From positions 1-29,605 of the forward strand of contig CAUQKV010000020.1 in assembly GCA_963518845.1 (NCBI GenBank): a stretch of DNA of 29,605 bases. Direction: 5' to 3'. Positions 7,050-14,113 of the stretch are shown in pieces. Within the stretch, counting starts at the first letter, position 1, and each line of letters begins with the position of its first letter. The notes under the pieces were generated by a model. The model saw only the letters and a list, made by a program, of their open reading frames with translations. It ran no database searches and was not told the DNA's origin. The stretch is from JABCPE02 sp963518845 (GTDB taxonomy: Bacteria; Bacteroidota; Bacteroidia; Flavobacteriales; Weeksellaceae). A program made the translations under genes and the position numbers.

Positions 7050-8666
7050 TTATCTTTTTGATCTTACATTTGAATTATCCTTCGCATCTTGTGCTACACG
7101 GAAACCAATCCATCCGAAAGCTTTATTCTCATCCTTAAATCTTCTTTGTCCTGGATCTAACCAATAAGCTGTATCAACCCAAGAACCTCCTTTTACTACT
7201 CTAATAGAGTTAGACATGTTCGTAGATCTGTCTTTTGTATCTTTTTGTAGAACTACTCTTCCTTGTCCATCTACGATAAATCTTCTTTTTACAGAGTTAT
7301 ACATACTGAACTTAGCTGCAGCACTATCTTCAAGAGCTCTACCATATCCAGATTCCATAGAAGACATATAGTCACCGTCCATAAAGTTACTGTTATCTTG
7401 TCTTACAACTCTTTCGTATTGTCCAGGTAATCCTTTATAAACTAATCTACCATCATAAAGAGTATCATATGCTATAGTATTTCCTTCAATTTTCTTGAAT
7501 GAACCATCTGAATTTTTAACAACATCTTTAATCATATTACCTCTATGATAGTTGAAATCATTAGCTTCTTCATCTATTATAGGTCTATAGATATCTGATG
7601 TCCATTCAGCTACATTTCCTAGCATTCCATAGATACCTAGATCATTAGAAGGATATCTTTTCACATCAGATGTTGAAGGAGAACCATCATTATTCCATCC
7701 TCCTATACCAGAGTAGTCACCTTTACCTTGTTTGAAGTTTTCAAGATAAAGTCCTTTGTTTCTTCCTCTTGTCCCTCTCAACACATTTTCTTTAGGAGTT
7801 TTTCCTAAATAATTATTGTAGTTTCTATTTTTTTGAAGTCCTAGAGCAGCATATTCCCACTCAACCTCAGTTGGAAGTCTAAACTTGGTCACTAAACTAG
7901 CTGCTGCATTTCTGTTAGCTGCCTGAATTCTAGCATTTTTAGTTTTTATACCTTGTTTTTGCTCCATTCTTTTAGCGTCTACATAACTTTGAAGCTCAGG
8001 ATCATTAGCCTTGAACTTATCTAAGTTAAATGTATTTGATCCTTGGTTGTTAGCATCACTAGTGTAGAAATCTTTTTTAATAACACCTTGATCCATCAAA
8101 GCTTTCTCATTAGCTCTATCTGTCAACCAGTCACAATATCTTGTTGCTTGAGTCCAAGAAACCCCTACAACAGGATAGTAATCATACTCAGGTGCGCGGA
8201 AATAAGACTCTGAATAGTCATTACGAGATAACTTGTTATTCCAAACTAATGTATCTGGAAGCGCCCCCGAATAGATATTTTTGAAACTTGGGTCAGAAGC
8301 TGGGAATACGAACTTCAACCATGTTACATATTCACGGTATTCGTAGTTCGTAATTTCTGTTTCTCCAATAAAGAAAGAACTAACCTGCATTCTTCTAGGT
8401 GTGTTGTTCCAGTCTCTCATTACATCATCTTTTACCAATCCCATAGTAAAAGTTCCACCTCCTACATACACCATTCCTGGCCATCCTTTCTGTTTCTGTT
8501 CCTTTCGTGTGAAAAACCAACCTTTTTGGTCATTTGGTTTCCAACCTGTTTTACTTGTGAATTTTTTTGTTCCTCCACCGCTTTTAGTGGAACCTCCTCC
8601 TCCACAACTAGTAAGTAGAGTTAAAGCTCCTAAAGCAGACAATGAAAACAATTTCATTTTTTTCAT
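7050..8666 (-). CDS. gldJ: Gliding motility / type IX secretion lipoprotein GldJ
   Basis: A 538-residue outer-membrane-associated lipoprotein with a formylglycine-generating-enzyme (FGE-sulfatase) fold, needed for gliding and T9SS assembly together with the GldK/GldN ring. The lipoprotein signal MKKMKLFSLSALGALTLLTSC21 is followed by a Gly/Ser-rich tether that lacks an acidic surface-export signal. The FGE-like domain starts at 'GMVYVGGGTFTMG' and ends with 'VKGGSW...PGQRRF...IGFRVA'. The features 'DDVMRDWNNTP', 'GALPDTLVWNNKLS' and 'YPVVGVSW' match GldJ rather than the shorter GldK. The neighbours are murF downstream and divergent porV upstream, without porU between. A plausible promoter lies at 8703-8733. 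Confidence 0.92.
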   Translation of the reverse strand: MKKMKLFSLSALGALTLLTSCGGGGSTKSGGGTKKFTSKTGWKPNDQKGWFFTRKEQKQKGWPGMVYVGGGTFTMGLVKDDVMRDWNNTPRRMQVSSFFIGETEITNYEYREYVTWLKFVFPASDPSFKNIYSGALPDTLVWNNKLSRNDYSESYFRAPEYDYYPVVGVSWTQATRYCDWLTDRANEKALMDQGVIKKDFYTSDANNQGSNTFNLDKFKANDPELQSYVDAKRMEQKQGIKTKNARIQAANRNAAASLVTKFRLPTEVEWEYAALGLQKNRNYNNYLGKTPKENVLRGTRGRNKGLYLENFKQGKGDYSGIGGWNNDGSPSTSDVKRYPSNDLGIYGMLGNVAEWTSDIYRPIIDEEANDFNYHRGNMIKDVVKNSDGSFKKIEGNTIAYDTLYDGRLVYKGLPGQYERVVRQDNSNFMDGDYMSSMESGYGRALEDSAAAKFSMYNSVKRRFIVDGQGRVVLQKDTKDRSTNMSNSIRVVKGGSWVDTAYWLDPGQRRFKDENKAFGWIGFRVAQDAKDNSNVRSKR

Positions 8667-8702
8667 AATATGTATTCTTATTAAACTTTAAATTTCAAAG
8701 TG

Positions 8703-8733
8703 CAAATAACGCTAAATTATTTCTTTTATCAAA
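8703..8733 (-). promoter_or_regulatory. Candidate gldJ promoter
   Basis: On the minus strand TTTG (8730-8733) is followed after 19 bases by GTTATTTG (8703-8710). Spacing is ideal and the TTTG half of the -7 box is intact, but the TA is replaced by GT. The leader would be about 30 bases. Confidence 0.4.
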
Positions 8734-8988
8734 ATTTCTTTACGACTTTTTAACAAATATTTTTTGTTTTTATTGTGTATACAAATCAAAAATCAACACA
8801 CAAAACAACATAAAAGCCACATTTTTAACAAGTTAAATAAAAATATAAAATCTTAAAATTTTCTTAAAATTATATAAACTTTAAAATCAACTCAGCCTTA
8901 TTATATGACCAAATACTTTATCTAATACAAATATAACTTTTTTTAACTAAAAAATATAAAAAAATCATAAATTTTAAATTTAAATTTT

Positions 8989-8996
8989 TATTTTTG
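8989..8996 (+). promoter_or_regulatory. -7 box TATTTTTG of porV
   Basis: A TAnnTTTG match followed by C, 21 bases before the porV ATG. No clear -33 TTTG is seen upstream in the A/T-rich stretch. Confidence 0.55.
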
Positions 8997-9017
8997 CATG
9001 ATTATTAAAACATTAAT

Positions 9018-10157
9018 ATGAATTTGAACAAAAAACTTATCATCATGTTAGGATTGGGAGTAGCTGCTAATGCTTATTCTCAAGATCTTACAAACATTCG
9101 CCCTGTCTTGACAGGTGCTCCTTTCTTAAGGATAGCTCCAGATGCGCGTTCAGGAGGTATGGCTGACCAAGGGGTAGCTACTACACCAGATACCTATTCT
9201 CAATATTGGAATGCAGCGAAATACCCTTTTGCTAATGCAAAGACATCTGTGGGTGTTAGTTTTACTCCATATATGAATAAAATTACCAATGATATATTCT
9301 TATTATATGGTTCTTTTTATACAAAACTGGGAGAAGAAGATAGAAGCGCATTGAGTGCAAGTATTTATTACTTCAATATGGGAACAGTAGATTTATCTAG
9401 AATCGTAGGAGGAGTTGCAGTAAGCGAAGGACAATCTAAACCTAATGAATTCTCTATTGATCTAGCCTATGCTCTGAAACTTTCTGAAAGTTTTTCAATG
9501 GCGGTTACGGGTAGATATATCCGTTCAGACTTATCTAGTTTAGGACAAAGCAGCAGCACATTACAAGCAGCTAATACATTTGCTGTAGATATTGCAGGAT
9601 ATTACCAATCTCCTAAAATGCAAAGTTTTGGTGAGAAAGAAGGTAGAGTAAGAGGTGGGTTTGCCATTCAAAATGTAGGACCAAAACTTAACTATAGCAA
9701 AAGTATAGACTCAAAATCTTACCTTCCTACTATTGCAAGATTGGGAGCTGGATATGATTTATTCCTTGATGGAGAAAATCGTCTGGGACTTACTTTAGAA
9801 GCGTCTAAACTATTAGTTCCAGGAGCTGAAGCTGTGGTTGACCCAGTTACTAACAGAGTTTCTTATTCATATCCTGATGTAAGTGTGATAAATGGTATGG
9901 GAAAATCTTTTAGCAATAAGAAAAGTGTGATGTACAGTATCGCTGCTGATTATTCATACAATGATACTTTTGATATAAGAACAGGATACTTCCACGAAAG
10001 CGCTGAGCAAGGGGGAAGACAGTTTGCGACTATAGGTGTAGGACTGAAATACAAATCTTTTGGACTTGATGTTTCTTACCTTATCAATACTGCTAAAATC
10101 AATAACGCATTGGATAACACCCTTAGATTTGGACTTGTTTGGGACATTAGTGAGTAA
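9018..10157 (+). CDS. porV: Type IX secretion outer membrane protein PorV (LptO)
   Basis: A 379-residue outer-membrane beta-barrel of the FadL-like PorV family. PorV shuttles T9SS cargo from the SprA/Sov channel to the PorU sortase for cleavage and anchoring. The signal peptide covers about residues 1-22 (ending 'NAYSQ'). The signature just after it, 'PVLTGAPFLRIAPDARSGGM' with 'YSQYWNAAKYPF', is highly characteristic. The rest alternates as amphipathic strands and ends in a C-terminal strand 'TLRFGLVWDISE'. It is transcribed divergently from gldJ and is followed by a bidirectional terminator, so it appears monocistronic here. Confidence 0.93.
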   Translation: MNLNKKLIIMLGLGVAANAYSQDLTNIRPVLTGAPFLRIAPDARSGGMADQGVATTPDTYSQYWNAAKYPFANAKTSVGVSFTPYMNKITNDIFLLYGSFYTKLGEEDRSALSASIYYFNMGTVDLSRIVGGVAVSEGQSKPNEFSIDLAYALKLSESFSMAVTGRYIRSDLSSLGQSSSTLQAANTFAVDIAGYYQSPKMQSFGEKEGRVRGGFAIQNVGPKLNYSKSIDSKSYLPTIARLGAGYDLFLDGENRLGLTLEASKLLVPGAEAVVDPVTNRVSYSYPDVSVINGMGKSFSNKKSVMYSIAADYSYNDTFDIRTGYFHESAEQGGRQFATIGVGLKYKSFGLDVSYLINTAKINNALDNTLRFGLVWDISE

Positions 10158-10175
10158 AAACAAATATTCATAAAT

Positions 10176-10210
10176 AAAAAATAGCACCATAATTTGTGGT
10201 GCTATTTTTT
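10176..10210. terminator. Bidirectional terminator between porV and the phosphopantetheinyl transferase
   Basis: A perfect 14-bp stem (10176-10189 with 10197-10210) whose A6 and T6 ends make it work on both strands. The stop codon of the minus-strand gene (10209-10211) overlaps its edge. Confidence 0.88.
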
Positions 10211-10832
10211 ATTGTTTCTCTATTATTGCTAGATAATAATTTTCAATTTTTTCTAAATAAGCTAAAAATTTATCTTCTCTATCCTTATCAAAAACCTTGC
10301 ATTTTATTTTAGAAAATTGATCTAAAAGAAATTCATCAACCACATAAAATTCCTTAAAAGACCATTGTTTCGAGGAATGTATTTTGAATAAAGCCTCTTT
10401 TATGCACCAAATAGCCGTCAGATGTTCTATCCCTGATTCTGCCCTGTCGAGCCAGTCTATTTCCGTGGGATGCAGAAATTTGTGTTTGATTTTATCAATC
10501 CTATCTTTCACCTGCTCTATATCCACCCCTATTTTTTTTTCAGAAATGGCTAAAACCGCATAAGGAAAAGAATGACTGACCGATACAAACTTATCAAATG
10601 GCTCCAAGTAAGGCTGCCCATTTTCATAGTATTTAATTTTATGATTAGGCAGGATTTTTTTGAGCATTTGCCTTACCATTTGTTTTTCTATCAGTCTTTT
10701 AGGTGATTTTTGCTTTAAATTTTCAAATTCTTTTTCATCCGAAATCAAATCAGCAGAAAATTCTTCTTCTTCTGAATATTTCCAAATCAAAATTTGAGTC
10801 TGTTCCGATATTATTTCCTTAAAAATAGGCAT
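10209..10832 (-). CDS. 4'-phosphopantetheinyl transferase superfamily protein (Sfp/AcpT-like)
   Basis: A 207-residue enzyme that moves the 4'-phosphopantetheine arm of CoA onto a carrier-protein serine. The Mg2+-binding motif is 'GVDIE' (102-106: D104, E106) and the second motif is W142-C-I-K-E-A-L-F-K. The upstream 'NGQPYL' (71-76) and 'VSVSHS' (83-88) are typical of the Sfp-type rather than the small AcpS type. It is 13 bases downstream of the M14 peptidase gene on the same strand, so the two are probably co-transcribed. No PKS, NRPS or carrier-protein gene is in the window, so the carrier is unknown; general acyl carrier protein is possible. Confidence 0.88.
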   Translation of the reverse strand: MPIFKEIISEQTQILIWKYSEEEEFSADLISDEKEFENLKQKSPKRLIEKQMVRQMLKKILPNHKIKYYENGQPYLEPFDKFVSVSHSFPYAVLAISEKKIGVDIEQVKDRIDKIKHKFLHPTEIDWLDRAESGIEHLTAIWCIKEALFKIHSSKQWSFKEFYVVDEFLLDQFSKIKCKVFDKDREDKFLAYLEKIENYYLAIIEKQ

Positions 10833-10845
10833 TATTCCTTAAAAT

Positions 10846-11940
10846 TTAAATTATCTGAAACTCCACAGGAGCATCTATTTTAGGATATTTTTTATCACAA
10901 ACAAATTTCTTGCCCTTGCAATCTATCTCCTTCCATCCCTTCTTTTTTCCAACATCACCCACTTCTGCTACATAAGGGATAAATTCTATCTCTTCGCTAG
11001 CTTTGGTCTTAATTTCTTTATATTGGACTGCAATATCCAAAACACATTCAAAATCAGTATTTAACCTCACATTTCTGTATATAATATCATAATGAGATTC
11101 TTTGTTTTCTGGAATTTCAAAATAACTTTCATAGCCAGACACTTCTCCCTTCAAATTCCCTATCGCCTGCAATGCATAAAATAAAGCTTTTGTATAAAAC
11201 TCCCTCGTTTTTTCTCTTTTATAATCATCAATAAAATGTCCGCCTTCAAACAAAACCACAGGAATTCCTGCTTTCATAAAATTATCCCCCGAAGATGTAG
11301 GATAAAAAGTATCCGTATAGCGCCCTATATTATTAGGAATTTCAGGTTTTAATTGTTGATAAATCTCGGCAATCACAGCCATACTTTTTTTCCTATTTTT
11401 CGTTAAATTTCTCTCCACATCCTCCGAAGGCGAAAGAAACGAAAGCGTAGCAGGATTCTCAAAATCAGTACTAAAAATAGTCCTCTGCTCGTGCAGGTTT
11501 AGGGCATAATCATATTTTTTAGAGAAAGCCTGTTTTTTCAAGATTTTCATCTCTATGCTGGACTCTTTTAGAAAATCTCTATTGACGTCTATTTCTAAAA
11601 TATTTCTCCTTGTCCAAATTTCTGAGCCATCAGGATTGAGCATAAAAATAAAATCTAAACGAATTTTATCCCAAAAATCAGCCACAGGATTTTTTTCTAA
11701 CGAAGTCAATAGATCCAGCATCGCCAAAGTTGCATTGCTTTCATTTCCGTGCATCTGCGACCAAGCCAGCACAGAAGTTTTTCCTGTTCCTTTAGAAAAA
11801 AGATAAATAGGTTTCCCTAAAGTTGATTTTCCTATTTCTTGAATTTCCGCACGATAATTCTCTTCTAAGTATGAAAACAATTTTTCGGGAGAAATATAGC
11901 GATTTGGGAAGTTTACATTTTTAAAATATTTAAACAGCAT
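10846..11940 (-). CDS. M14-family zinc carboxypeptidase-like protein
   Basis: A 364-residue metallopeptidase homologue. Zinc ligands H64 and E67 are in 'QMHGNES' and the third ligand is probably H150 in 'LNLHEQR'. The substrate-binding 'NPDG' (102-105), 'RRN' (111-113) and 'DVNRDF' (118-123) are present, and the catalytic Glu is E232 in 'VVLFEGGHF'. There is no signal peptide, so it is probably cytoplasmic, unlike secreted digestive carboxypeptidases. About 110 residues after the catalytic core form a beta-rich C-terminal region of unknown role. It heads a two-gene operon with the phosphopantetheinyl transferase. Its upstream region carries one of the repeated palindromes (11985-11998), overlapping a -7 box. 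Confidence 0.85.
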   Translation of the reverse strand: MLFKYFKNVNFPNRYISPEKLFSYLEENYRAEIQEIGKSTLGKPIYLFSKGTGKTSVLAWSQMHGNESNATLAMLDLLTSLEKNPVADFWDKIRLDFIFMLNPDGSEIWTRRNILEIDVNRDFLKESSIEMKILKKQAFSKKYDYALNLHEQRTIFSTDFENPATLSFLSPSEDVERNLTKNRKKSMAVIAEIYQQLKPEIPNNIGRYTDTFYPTSSGDNFMKAGIPVVLFEGGHFIDDYKREKTREFYTKALFYALQAIGNLKGEVSGYESYFEIPENKESHYDIIYRNVRLNTDFECVLDIAVQYKEIKTKASEEIEFIPYVAEVGDVGKKKGWKEIDCKGKKFVCDKKYPKIDAPVEFQII

Positions 11941-11984
11941 ATTTTGTTACCTTGAAAATTTCTGCAAAAATACGATAATTTTAC

Positions 11985-11998
11985 TTTACAAATGTATA
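11985..11998. promoter_or_regulatory. Palindromic operator-like site and minus-strand -7 box of the M14 gene
   Basis: TTTACA-AA-TGTATA, one mismatch from a perfect TTTACAnnTGTAAA palindrome. Read on the minus strand, its core TACATTTG (11989-11996) fits TAnnTTTG and lies 48 bases before the M14 start codon. A protein bound here would block the promoter. Confidence 0.5.
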
Positions 11999-12177
11999 TA
12001 GAAATACTAGTGTTTATAATCCACTCCTGTCAATTTGTCAGTATATAAATTGTTAATTGCATTTCATTTAATTAGATTTTATTATTAATTAAAAATCAGA
12101 CTTTTATAAATTTTATATAATGTTGTTTTTAATTTTACTTTAATTATAGAAATCACTATTTTCTAGGGTTTTTGAAT

Positions 12178-12191
12178 AAAACATTTGTAAA
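12178..12191. promoter_or_regulatory. Half-degenerate copy of the TTTACAnnTGTAAA site
   Basis: AAAACA-TT-TGTAAA: the right arm is perfect, and the left arm keeps only the last three bases plus partial matches. It lies about 35 bases upstream of the next copy and could be an auxiliary site. Confidence 0.3.
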
Positions 12192-12225
12192 ACTCCTGCT
12201 TTTACTTTTGTGTTAAAACTTACTG

Positions 12226-12239
12226 TTTACATTTGTTAT
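12226..12239. promoter_or_regulatory. Operator-like site with embedded -7 box upstream of terC
   Basis: TTTACA-TT-TGTTAT: left arm perfect, right arm 4 of 6. The core TACATTTG (12228-12235) is a plus-strand TAnnTTTG box, giving a possible upstream terC promoter with a leader of about 47 bases. Confidence 0.42.
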
Positions 12240-12260
12240 TTTAAATCATTTTTTATTCAA

Positions 12261-12268
12261 TATATTTG
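12261..12268 (+). promoter_or_regulatory. Proximal -7 box TATATTTG of terC
   Basis: A perfect TAnnTTTG followed by C, 19 bases before the ATG at 12288. The nearest TTTG upstream (12232-12235) gives a 25-base spacer, longer than usual, and itself belongs to the palindromic site. Confidence 0.6.
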
Positions 12269-12287
12269 CGAAATAATCTTTATAACA

Positions 12288-13331
12288 ATGTCAAACGAAA
12301 TTATATTTTTAGTAAGTTTTCTATTATTTATCGGTGTAATATTAGCATTAGATTTAGGTGTTTTTGCTAAAAAAACAGGGAACATCAGCTTAAAGCAAGC
12401 TGGGTTTATGAGTTTTTTTATGATATTTATTTCAGTAGTTTTTTATTTTATGTTGGTCAGCTATGGTCACCTACTCCACGGCATTGATAGTATGGAAAAA
12501 CTACAATACATTATAAATAAGAACTCTCATCCTGTGGATGTGATTCCTAATAATTTAGAACACAGCATCCAACTTTATAATATGAATTTAGGGCTTGAAT
12601 ACATGACAGGATACATCGTGGAAAAGGCTCTTTCTGTGGATAATATTTTTGTTATCGTTCTTATATTCACTGCTTTTAATGTAGAAAAGGAGAACTATCA
12701 CAGAGTTTTATTTTGGGGAGTTTTAGGGGCTATTGTGATGCGCTTTATTTTCATTTTCATCGGAGCAGCTCTGATTACTAAGTTTAGCTGGATTATGTAC
12801 ATTTTTGGAGGTTTCCTTATTTTCACAGGAGCAAAAATGTTTATGCCTGAAGATGAGGAAAAAATAGATACAGAAAACCACCCTGTCGTGAAGTTTGCAA
12901 ATAGATTTTTCAAGGTTCATAATCAATTCGTAGGCAATAAATTTTTTATAACAATAGATGGCGTGAAAAAAATAACTCCACTATTCCTTGTTTTGATTAT
13001 TATAGAATTTACGGATCTCATCTTTGCTGTGGATTCCATCCCTGCTATTTTCTCTGTAACCAAAGACCCTTATATTGTATTTTTCTCCAATATTTTTGCC
13101 ATCCTAGGACTTCGTTCTATGTTCTTTCTACTGGCAGGAATTATTGATAAGTTTAAATATTTGAAAATCGGATTAGCCTTTTTATTAGTTTTCATTGGGT
13201 TAAAAATGATTTTACATTCGTACTTAAACGAATGGGGATTCACCACATCTCATTCTTTGATGATAATTTTAGGAATTTTGAGTGTAAGTATTTTTGTGTC
13301 ATTATTAGTTCCTGATAAAAAATCAAAATAA
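12288..13331 (+). CDS. TerC/Alx-family integral membrane protein
   Basis: A 347-residue inner-membrane protein of the TerC family, whose studied members (Alx, MeeF/MeeY) export Mn2+ or help metallate exported enzymes. Eight or nine hydrophobic helices are evident. The family signatures are the acidic intramembrane motif 'LALDLGVF' near the N terminus, 'EKALSVDNIFVIVLIF' in the middle and 'FTDLIFAVDSIPAIFSVT' in the second half; the Asp residues in these are the likely metal site. I chose the ATG at 12288 because the longer GTG-initiated frame from 12210 would run through the promoter and operator-like sites. No yybP-ykoY-type riboswitch is seen upstream; control may instead come from the repeated palindromes and the XRE gene that follows. 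Confidence 0.9.
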   Translation: MSNEIIFLVSFLLFIGVILALDLGVFAKKTGNISLKQAGFMSFFMIFISVVFYFMLVSYGHLLHGIDSMEKLQYIINKNSHPVDVIPNNLEHSIQLYNMNLGLEYMTGYIVEKALSVDNIFVIVLIFTAFNVEKENYHRVLFWGVLGAIVMRFIFIFIGAALITKFSWIMYIFGGFLIFTGAKMFMPEDEEKIDTENHPVVKFANRFFKVHNQFVGNKFFITIDGVKKITPLFLVLIIIEFTDLIFAVDSIPAIFSVTKDPYIVFFSNIFAILGLRSMFFLLAGIIDKFKYLKIGLAFLLVFIGLKMILHSYLNEWGFTTSHSLMIILGILSVSIFVSLLVPDKKSK

Positions 13332-13442
13332 ATTCTAAAAAATATTTTTACAAATAAATAGTTTATAATTTATTAAAAATGAATAGTTTACAAAGTTGTT
13401 TACAAATGTGACAAGAATAAAAATTAAATAATTTACAAATGT

Positions 13443-13458
13443 TTTTACAAGTGTAAAA
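13443..13458. promoter_or_regulatory. Perfect 16-bp operator-like palindrome
   Basis: TTTTACA-AG-TGTAAAA has perfect 7-bp arms about a two-base centre. It lies where the -33 region of the XRE promoter should be (the -7 box is at 13468-13475), so a dimer bound here would exclude RNA polymerase. Confidence 0.6.
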
Positions 13459-13467
13459 TATATTTTT

Positions 13468-13475
13468 TACATTTG
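13468..13475 (+). promoter_or_regulatory. -7 box TACATTTG of the XRE gene, inside an operator-like site
   Basis: A TAnnTTTG match forming the core of the palindrome TTTACATTTGTATA (13466-13479). The ATG at 13479 follows after three bases, so the transcript should start at or next to the initiation codon. Confidence 0.55.
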
Positions 13476-13478
13476 TAT

Positions 13479-13994
13479 ATGGATTTAAACAGTCGAGTTC
13501 AAAAAATTATCAATTATTCTGAATTATCTTCTTCTGAATTTGCAGATGAAATAGGAGTTCAGCGGTCTAATATTTCTCATGTTCTTTCTGGAAGGAACAA
13601 ACCTTCTCTTGATTTTCTCATGAAAATAAAAGATAGATTTCCTGAGATACAATGGGAATGGCTCATCGAAGGAAAAGGAGCAATGATTTTTTCTGAAAAT
13701 GAAGCAGCCTCTACTCCTTCTTCCTATTCATTAGAGGAAAGTAAAATAAATGATGATGAACCTATAATTACAGGGCTTTTCTCTATTCCTTCTCAAGAAG
13801 ATGAAAATACAAAACAGGAAGAAGTAAAATCTGAAATTTCGGAACCTATACAATATAATATAGTAGAAAACACTCCTGAAATTTCAGAAAACAAAAATAT
13901 TTCAGAAACAGAAGCTCCTGCCGAAAAGGGTAACAACATAAAAAAAATCGTTTTCTTTTATGAAAATGGAAAATTTGAGGTTTTTGAGCCTTAA
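13479..13994 (+). CDS. XRE-type helix-turn-helix regulator with acidic linker
   Basis: A 171-residue DNA-binding protein. Residues about 5-68 form a Cro/CI-type HTH ('SSSEFADEIGVQRSNISHVL', then 'GRNKPSLDFLMKI' and 'WLIEGKG'). Residues 72-151 are acidic, Ser/Glu/Pro-rich and probably disordered. The protein ends with a short hydrophobic-aromatic motif 'IKKIVFFYENGKFEVFE' that looks like a beta hairpin used for dimerisation or ligand contact. There is no S24 peptidase domain, so it is not a self-cleaving LexA/CI type. I chose the ATG at 13479 over a TTG two codons earlier because the -7 box reaches 13475. The surrounding palindromes make autoregulation, and control of terC and the M14 operon, the natural hypothesis. 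Confidence 0.85.
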   Translation: MDLNSRVQKIINYSELSSSEFADEIGVQRSNISHVLSGRNKPSLDFLMKIKDRFPEIQWEWLIEGKGAMIFSENEAASTPSSYSLEESKINDDEPIITGLFSIPSQEDENTKQEEVKSEISEPIQYNIVENTPEISENKNISETEAPAEKGNNIKKIVFFYENGKFEVFEP

Positions 13995-14009
13995 TTTTTG
14001 CTAACAATA

Positions 14010-14040
14010 TTTGGCTATATAATTTTTTTTATTAAATTTG
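14010..14040 (+). promoter_or_regulatory. Consensus promoter of rplS
   Basis: TTTG (14010-14013), a 19-base spacer and TAAATTTG (14033-14040) followed by C: an exact fit to TTTG-N19-TAnnTTTG. Transcription should start near 14044-14047. Confidence 0.8.
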
Positions 14041-14043
14041 CAC

Positions 14044-14113
14044 CTCGTTAATCAACCTCTGACGAGAGCCGTGTATGTTGTTTGACTTTAAACCTTTTAT
14101 TTATTTATAAAAA
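14044..14113 (+). promoter_or_regulatory. Candidate structured 5' leader of rplS (L19)
   Basis: The predicted mRNA has a leader of about 70 bases that starts with a hairpin, CTCGTT (14044-14049) pairing with GACGAG (14061-14066), followed by GTTT...AAAC and an A/T-rich stretch before the ATG. Ribosomal-protein autoregulatory leaders, including one for L19 in Flavobacteria as I recall, have this placement. I cannot confirm the match to the published consensus. Confidence 0.4.

Larger units (their letters stand above)
8667..9017. other. Divergent gldJ/porV intergenic region
   Basis: A very AT-rich 351-base gap with no credible ORF or RNA gene. It holds the candidate gldJ promoter (8703-8733, minus), the porV -7 box (8989-8996, plus), and an isolated minus-strand TATATTTG match (CAAATATA at 8928-8935) that is too far from gldJ to be an obvious promoter. 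No remnant of porU was recognised. Confidence 0.6.
11941..12287. other. Divergent regulatory region between the M14 gene and terC
   Basis: A 347-base gap without a gene. It contains three copies of a TTTACAnnTGTAAA-like palindrome (11985-11998, 12178-12191, 12226-12239) and three -7 boxes (11989-11996 minus; 12228-12235 and 12261-12268 plus). The central part (about 12000-12170) is simple A/T-rich sequence in which I see nothing. Confidence 0.6.
13387..13479. repeat. Cluster of TTTACAnnTGTAAA-like sites upstream of the XRE gene
   Basis: Five TTTACA half-sites or full sites in 93 bases: TTTACAAAGTTG (13387), TTTACAAATGTGAC (13399-13412), TTTACAAATGTTTT (13432-13445), the perfect palindrome at 13443-13458 and TTTACATTTGTATA (13466-13479). 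A further weak copy begins at 13347. Spacing between starts is 12, 33, about 13 and 21 bases, and the last site reaches the start codon. This density is far above that of any other short motif in the window and is the expected look of an autoregulated operator array. Confidence 0.6.

Noticed and set aside
8667..9017. Search for a porU remnant or small RNA gene between gldJ and porV
   Set aside because: Only A/T-rich sequence and promoter elements are visible; no peptidase motif, stem-loop with T tract or coding-like frame was found.
12210..12287. A 26-codon in-frame N-terminal extension of the TerC gene
   Set aside because: It begins with GTG, and runs through an operator-like site and a perfect -7 box; the ATG at 12288 gives the normal family N terminus.
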